DNA of 64,000 nt, from the NCBI GenBank assembly GCA_937926195.1, contig CALEXZ010000029.1, positions 1 to 64,000 on the forward strand, read 5' to 3'. A program made the position numbers and the translations under genes. The number at the start of each line of letters is the position of its first letter. The first letter of the stretch is position 1. The notes beneath the pieces were generated by a model, which was given only the letters and a program-made list of their open reading frames with translations, had not been told where the DNA came from and searched no databases. This document shows, piece after piece, positions 59,722 through 64,000 of this stretch. Source of the stretch: an uncultured Actinomyces sp. GTDB lineage: Bacteria; Actinomycetota; Actinomycetes; Actinomycetales; Actinomycetaceae.

Positions 59722-61123
59722 GCTGTACTACTTCAACCCCTTCCGCCCGCTCGTGGAACGAGGGGGAGAGCCCGGTCTCCTCCTGGGGTCCTCGCGGGTG
59801 CTGCCCCTGCCGGACAGCGCGTCCCACTGCTATAGCGCCATCGTGCGCGGCACCCCGGTGACGATGAAGGACGTCGTGGACGAGCTCGGCAACCACACCA
59901 CCCGGGTGCTCCTCGACAACCACGCCCTGCTCGACTACGACCCCAGTGACGACGGGCTCCTGTCCCGCACGCGCGGGCTGCTGTCCCTCACCGGAGCCGA
60001 GTCCCAGCTCGTGACGCTCGCACACTCGACGGTCCTCATCCTCGGTGCGGGGGCCATCGGCTCCCACGTCGCGTGGATCCTCGCGGCGCACGGCGTCGGA
60101 CGTCTCATCGTCCTCGATGACGACGTCGTCGAGGAGTCCAACCTCAACCGGCAGCTGCTGTACACCCGGGACGACATCGGTCGGCCGAAGGTCGAGGCGC
60201 TGGTCGATCATCTCATGCGGCTGCGCGACGACCTGAGGGTGACGGGCCTGCGTCGGCACCTCACTAGCACGGACCAGCTGCGCGCCCTCATCCGCGAGTA
60301 CCGGCCGACCGGGGTCGTCAGGGCGCTCGACACGCCGCACGACGTGACCCACTGGATCAACACGGCCTGCGTCGAGGCGCGCATCCCCTACTCCACGGGT
60401 GGGTTCGTCCAGCTCGACGCCATCGTCGGTCCGACCTACGTCCCGGGGAGGACCCCCTGCCTGAGCTGCTACGAGACCCCGGTGGAGGACACGCGGCTCA
60501 TTGCCGGACGGGGAGGGACCAGCTCCTCCGTCACCGAGTTCACTGCCGCACTGGTGGCCGACGAGATCATCCGTTCGCTCACCGGAGCAACCCCCGTAGA
60601 AAACGGGCGCATGACCGTCCGTCACGGCGCCACCGGCCACATCGAGCACCGTCGGCTCAACCGCGTCACGCACTGCCCCGTCTGCGGGTCCCGTGCGAGC
60701 ACCGTCGAGGACGGGTGGTGGCGGACCCTCATGGTGCCGCTGTGGGCCACCGTCATGTGCGCGCTACCGTTCCTCATCACCCTGCCGACGTGGTCGGTGA
60801 GCCTGACGCTGGCGTACTGGGGCGCGTGCACCCTCCTGACCGTGTTGCTGCCGCGCAGGAACCGCGCTGCGATCGTCGCCCTCGTCGCCCTCGTCTACGC
60901 CGCGATCAACTTCGCCATCACGCTGCGCTTTAACCCGTCGCTGCTGGGCGTCTCCCACCTCCCTCTAATCATTGCCATAGCGCGCGTCGTCGTTGACTTC
61001 GTCATCATGTCCTGCCTGGCGGCGATGGTCTTCGTCGTCCTCGCCGCCATCGTCCAGAGCATCGAGCAGGCCGTCGGCAGGCGCCTGCGCTCGCTGCGTG
61101 TCCTACAGGCGGTGCGGGCATGA
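59714..61123 (+). CDS. E1/ThiF-like adenylating enzyme fused to a membrane domain
   Basis: A 469-residue protein. Residues 1-100 resemble the peptide-binding front end of RiPP E1-like enzymes. The adenylation domain has LILGAGAIGSHVAW (ATP loop, 109-121), LIVLDDDVVEESNLNRQ with the ATP-binding Asp and Arg, and structural zinc pairs CLSC (249-252) and CPVC (321-324). From residue 338 four or five membrane helices follow, which ordinary MoeB/ThiF/MccB proteins lack. E1-like enzymes adenylate a C-terminal carboxylate or an Asp/Asn side. Here the likely substrates are the two precursors. It overlaps both neighbours (8 and 4 bases). Confidence 0.85.
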   Translation: MAELYYFNPFRPLVERGGEPGLLLGSSRVLPLPDSASHCYSAIVRGTPVTMKDVVDELGNHTTRVLLDNHALLDYDPSDDGLLSRTRGLLSLTGAESQLVTLAHSTVLILGAGAIGSHVAWILAAHGVGRLIVLDDDVVEESNLNRQLLYTRDDIGRPKVEALVDHLMRLRDDLRVTGLRRHLTSTDQLRALIREYRPTGVVRALDTPHDVTHWINTACVEARIPYSTGGFVQLDAIVGPTYVPGRTPCLSCYETPVEDTRLIAGRGGTSSSVTEFTAALVADEIIRSLTGATPVENGRMTVRHGATGHIEHRRLNRVTHCPVCGSRASTVEDGWWRTLMVPLWATVMCALPFLITLPTWSVSLTLAYWGACTLLTVLLPRRNRAAIVALVALVYAAINFAITLRFNPSLLGVSHLPLIIAIARVVVDFVIMSCLAAMVFVVLAAIVQSIEQAVGRRLRSLRVLQAVRA

Positions 61124-61992
61124 GCAGGCACATCACTGTGGAGGGGGTGCAGGCCTGCTACGGCAGCGTCGTTGCCCTCGACGACATCAGCCTGAGCATT
61201 GAGCGCGGCCGCCCGCTCGCGCTCCTGGGCCGCAACGGAGCGGGTAAGACGACGCTTCTGTCCACGCTCGCCGGCCTTGTCGTGCCCACGCGCGGACACG
61301 TGCACGTCCCCCGGGGCGTGAGCGTCTCCTACCTTCCCGAGGAGCGCGGTGTGTACCCGTCCATGACAGTCACCGAGCACCTGAGGTACTTCTCCCGGAT
61401 ATCCGGCGCGGGCGAGGCCGCAGCCCGCCGCTGGTGCGAGGCCTTCGACCTAGTCCGGTACTCCGACTTCCGGGTACGTGAGCTCTCCAAGGGCAACCAG
61501 CAGCGCGTCCAGCTTGCCTGCGCCCTCATCGACGACCCTGACTGTGTCCTTCTCGACGAGCCGTTCTCTGGGCTCGACCCCATCGGCAAGACCCTCGTCA
61601 GCGAGGTTCTCGCGGACTACGCCCGCGACCACTGGGTCGTGCTGTCGGCGCACGACGTGCGCGCGATCGCGGAGATGGTCACCGACATCGCCTTCGTCCG
61701 CGACGGGCGGATCGTGTGCACCGGGTCCGTGGAAGACCTGTGCACCTCCTACGGGGGCCACCGGCTGACGGTCGAGCGCCCGGAGGCCGTTGAGGACGCC
61801 GTGGCGGGAAGGCCCGGTCTGTCCTGCTCCCGGACGGAGCTGGGCTGGCTCCAGGTCCACGGCCTCAAGGACTACACAAGCGCCGTCGCTCTTCTCGCGC
61901 AGGGCTCGGACCCGGGCAGCTTCACGTGGGCCGCTCCCAGCCTGTCAGAGCTCTACGTCCTCGTTCTCGGTCACCAGGAGGACCCGTTATGA
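61120..61992 (+). CDS. ABC transporter ATPase (peptide export or immunity)
   Basis: A 290-residue ATP-binding subunit of the ABC-2 type. Walker A LLGRNGAGKTTLLSTL, signature LSKGNQQRVQLACALIDDP, Walker B CVLLDEPFSGLDP and the H-loop VVLSAHD are intact. The C-terminal 80 residues form the regulatory extension seen in antibiotic and bacteriocin exporters (BcrA/NatA-like). ATGA overlaps with the E1-like gene before and the permease gene after show tight co-expression. It should power the permease at 61989. Confidence 0.93.
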   Translation: MSRHITVEGVQACYGSVVALDDISLSIERGRPLALLGRNGAGKTTLLSTLAGLVVPTRGHVHVPRGVSVSYLPEERGVYPSMTVTEHLRYFSRISGAGEAAARRWCEAFDLVRYSDFRVRELSKGNQQRVQLACALIDDPDCVLLDEPFSGLDPIGKTLVSEVLADYARDHWVVLSAHDVRAIAEMVTDIAFVRDGRIVCTGSVEDLCTSYGGHRLTVERPEAVEDAVAGRPGLSCSRTELGWLQVHGLKDYTSAVALLAQGSDPGSFTWAAPSLSELYVLVLGHQEDPL

Positions 61993-62915
61993 CCACCACC
62001 AGTCACCGCCCCTCACGTCAGCTCCTCACCGTCGCTCATGCCGCACTCGTCGACATGCTCCGGTCCCAGACGCTCAGGGTCGCCTCCGTCCTCATCCTGC
62101 TCGTGCTACCGGGCCTCACGTGCTGGCTTCGTACCAGCGACGCCGCAGCCGAGGTCCTCGCGTCCGCGCAGAACCAGACCGAAGGCGTCCGGATTGAGGC
62201 GTCGCAGCGCGGGCTCGTCGTCTCCCTGCTGCTGCTGTTCACTGTCTATATCTTCATCCTCGCGTGCGGGTCGATCATCACGACCTCCGTCGCCTTGGAG
62301 CGGACGTCCCGTGTGTCCGTCATGGTGTTCCGCCACGTCAACCCGCTGACCGTGGTCATGGCTCGGCTGACGGCGCTCATGGTGGCGGTCACCGGCCTGC
62401 TCCTCGGTGTCGCCGCCGAGGCGGGGGCGCTTGCGGCCCTGCACCAGCTGCCGCTCGTCGGCCTGGCCCGCATGCTGGGCCTGACCTCGCTGTCACCCGC
62501 GCAGTGGGGCGTGGCCGCCGTGTGCGCCTGCGGCGGCGTCGTCCTCTTCGCGGTCCTCTACGCGGCTGTCGGGCTGTTCGTGCGTGAGCCGAGTCAGCTG
62601 CAGTACGCGCAGTTCCCAGTCTCCTTCGTGCTCATCCTCGTCTTCGTGCTGTCCTACGTCGCCGTCTTCAACCCGGGCTCGCCGACGGCTATGGTGGCCG
62701 CCCTGCTGCCGCTGTCGGCGCCGATGGTCGAGCCAGGCAGGATCGTGGCCGGGCAGGCCGCCCCTCTTGAGCCCTGGGGGGCAGCGCTGGGCGTGGTCGT
62801 CCTGCTCGGCGTCGTCGCCGTGGTCATCGCACGTATCGTCGTGCCCAGGACCGTGGGCCGCTACAGCACGACGACGACCGTCTCCCGACGTCATCAACCT
62901 CGCCATCGTCACTAA
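61989..62915 (+). CDS. ABC-2 type permease
   Basis: A 308-residue membrane subunit with six hydrophobic helices, the first after about 30 residues (VASVLILLVLPGLTCWL), then an external loop, VVSLLLLFTVYIFILACGSII, VMARLTALMVAVTGLLLGVAAEAG and three more. It pairs with the preceding ATPase by a four-base overlap. YydJ, BcrB and NatB-like permeases have the same build and export peptides or give self-immunity. The end is basic and His/Arg-rich. ATG 61989 chosen from the ATGA overlap. Confidence 0.88.
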   Translation: MTTTSHRPSRQLLTVAHAALVDMLRSQTLRVASVLILLVLPGLTCWLRTSDAAAEVLASAQNQTEGVRIEASQRGLVVSLLLLFTVYIFILACGSIITTSVALERTSRVSVMVFRHVNPLTVVMARLTALMVAVTGLLLGVAAEAGALAALHQLPLVGLARMLGLTSLSPAQWGVAAVCACGGVVLFAVLYAAVGLFVREPSQLQYAQFPVSFVLILVFVLSYVAVFNPGSPTAMVAALLPLSAPMVEPGRIVAGQAAPLEPWGAALGVVVLLGVVAVVIARIVVPRTVGRYSTTTTVSRRHQPRHRH

Positions 62916-62973
62916 GCCGTCACTGAACCGTCAGTGCTCACTGCTGAGCCAGTACCCACCCAGGAGAACAGTC

Positions 62974-63237
62974 ATGACCCCCAGCAACACCACTCAGCCC
63001 ACCACCATCGACGAGCTCAGGCACACGATCCACCACCTGGAGACGCGTGCCAACGCAACCCGCGTCGTCGCGGCGGTGCTCCTCGTCGTCCTCGGTCTCG
63101 CGGCGTCCCAGGACTTCCACGTGTTCCTCGTCTCGGGGGCGTGCCTGACGGTGCTGGTCGGCATCTTCGCCGTCGGCATCCCCACGCAGGTCAGGCTCCT
63201 GCGGGCGCGCCGCCAGCTCACGGCCCTCCTGCGCTGA
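62974..63237 (+). CDS. Small membrane protein ending the RiPP locus (immunity candidate)
   Basis: An 87-residue protein with AGGAG seven bases before ATG 62974. A polar N-terminal helix (IDELRHTIHHLETRANATR) precedes two membrane helices (VVAAVLLVVLGLAASQDF and VFLVSGACLTVLVGIFAVG) and a basic C-terminal helix. Not assigned to a family. Being last in the operon behind the exporter, it resembles bacteriocin immunity proteins in size and topology. Function is inference. Confidence 0.7.
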   Translation: MTPSNTTQPTTIDELRHTIHHLETRANATRVVAAVLLVVLGLAASQDFHVFLVSGACLTVLVGIFAVGIPTQVRLLRARRQLTALLR

Positions 63238-63301
63238 GCGCCCCACCCGGGGCCTGACGCCCCGCTCAGCGCGCTCGCCCGGGCGTGTTGCCGAGCAACA
63301 G

Positions 63302-63814
63302 TCAGCGGCTCCCCCGTCTGGGCGGTGTCGACCTCTCGCCTGCGAGCCGGAGGTCACGTCCTCCCTCACCGCCGCGACGACGGCGGAGCACCTCACGCTC
63401 GATCCGCTGCCCGAGAGCACCCTTGGCCAAAGGACGGTGCGCCTCACGCAGCCCCTGAAGTGCACGCTCCTGGGCGCGCGCGTCACCCGGATAGGCCACC
63501 CGGGCCACGTCGGGGGCGTCACGTCCCACAACCCGGCCGACGGTGGACAGGAGGTCCGGGTCCTGCTCCTTGAGCCCGCGCACGCACGCGATCTGGGTGT
63601 GCGCCAGCTCGATCCACCCGCGGGCGGCATCGGGTGTCATCTGCTCGATGCTCCGTGCGCGCTCGAAGAAGGTGCTGGCCTTGTGAGCGGCTTCCGCCAG
63701 CCCCTTGTCACGGAGGCCGACATAGTTCTCGTCGAGCAGGACGGTGCCGTTCCTGTCCTCGATGACGAAGCGGTCGACGGCACCGGAGGCCACCAGGCCC
63801 TCGACGGTCGCCAC
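63302..63814 (-). CDS. Uncharacterised protein, start possibly frameshifted
   Basis: A soluble protein of about 170 residues that I do not recognise. It reads ATVEGLVASGAVDRFVIED and then an Ala/Glu/Arg-rich helical body, ending in a basic, disordered Arg/Gly-rich tail. The only in-frame start is GTG 63814, with a poor ribosome site. An ATG at 63857 with GGAG upstream lies in another frame: deleting one base between them would restore MDAR...HDEAFERAVATVEGL, which looks more natural. So the gene may be frameshifted near its start. A same-strand gene ends at 63881 just upstream. Confidence 0.55.
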   Translation of the reverse strand: MATVEGLVASGAVDRFVIEDRNGTVLLDENYVGLRDKGLAEAAHKASTFFERARSIEQMTPDAARGWIELAHTQIACVRGLKEQDPDLLSTVGRVVGRDAPDVARVAYPGDARAQERALQGLREAHRPLAKGALGQRIEREVLRRRRGGEGGRDLRLAGERSTPPRRGSR

Positions 63815-63880
63815 GGCCCGCTCGAAGGCCTCGTCGTGCGCTGCGGCGGGCGTCCATCGTCCCGCTCCGGCTGACTCGAC

Positions 63881-64000
63881 CTAGCCGGTGTACCGCTCGG
63901 CGGTACCACCCACGTCGGTCTTGACCAGTACGTCGACGAGATCCTCCGCTCGGGACTGCCCGCGATCCGCGAGCTGCCGCTTCTCGCCCGGCAGGCTCAG
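63881..64000 (-). CDS. C-terminal fragment of an unidentified protein
   Basis: The last 39 codons of a leftward gene cut by the window edge, ending in DVLVKTDVGGTAERYTG and a TAG stop at 63881-63883. The stretch is helical and charged (LPGEKRQLADRGQSRAEDLV). Too short to identify. Its stop lies about 24 bases before the ATG at 63857, so the two genes probably form an operon. Confidence 0.5.
   Translation of the reverse strand: MSLPGEKRQLADRGQSRAEDLVDVLVKTDVGGTAERYTG

Overview
The window is GC-rich, uses many GTG/TTG starts preceded by AGGAG-type ribosome binding sites, and carries the actinobacterial cluster rpsF-ssb-rpsR-rplI near dnaB. With an iron-sulfur L-serine dehydratase, class Ib nrdHIE, amylosucrase-like and GH30/GH42 glycosidases, this fits a host-associated actinomycete of the Actinomyces/Schaalia type. 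The genus is inferred from gene content, not measured.

Layout. 1-4 kb: end of a sugar porter, a P-loop kinase, a rhodanese lipoprotein and two unknown lipoproteins. 4-7 kb: nrdHIE (minus strand, no nrdF in view). 7.6-13 kb: a 3H-domain regulator, an EIIC-like membrane protein, and a DUF4956 / VTC / Cthe_2159-like lipoprotein group. 13-15 kb: GH13 glucosidase behind a LacI-type operator. 15-17.5 kb: YefM/YoeB-like toxin-antitoxin pair and an unrecognised coiled-coil protein of lower GC, a likely transferred patch. 17.6-26.5 kb: sdaA, amylosucrase-like enzyme, Fic protein, pdxK, dimethylargininase, amino-acid permease. 26.6-36 kb: dnaB, a DnaA-box cluster, MATE pump, a DUF559/AbiEi-like gene flanked by inverted palindromic elements, then rplI-rpsR-ssb-rpsF and a bifunctional PBP. 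36-50 kb: P2A-type cation ATPase, TipAS-type MerR regulator, MFS exporter with divergent TetR regulator, DUF4832 lipoprotein, GH30, GH42, serA and serC.

Two accessory systems stand out. At 50.1-54.9 kb a palindromic operator precedes two translationally coupled P-loop ATPases. The second is STAND-like: ATPase, winged helix, then 15 near-identical 42-residue TPR-type repeats, some duplicated exactly at DNA level. It is a candidate NLR-like conflict or defence sensor.

At 56.4-63.2 kb lies what looks like an undescribed type of ribosomal-peptide (RiPP/bacteriocin) locus. It has a histidine kinase and LuxR-type regulator, palindromes, two 36-residue precursors with glycine-rich hydrophobic cores ending in Cys-Asp and Cys, a strong hairpin, a small membrane protein, an M50 membrane protease with a PqqD-like N-terminus, an E1/ThiF-like adenylating enzyme fused to a membrane domain, an ABC ATPase and permease, and a final small membrane protein. 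The layout resembles the Bacillus yyd epipeptide operon, but with an E1-like enzyme and no radical SAM protein. Product chemistry and activity are inference.
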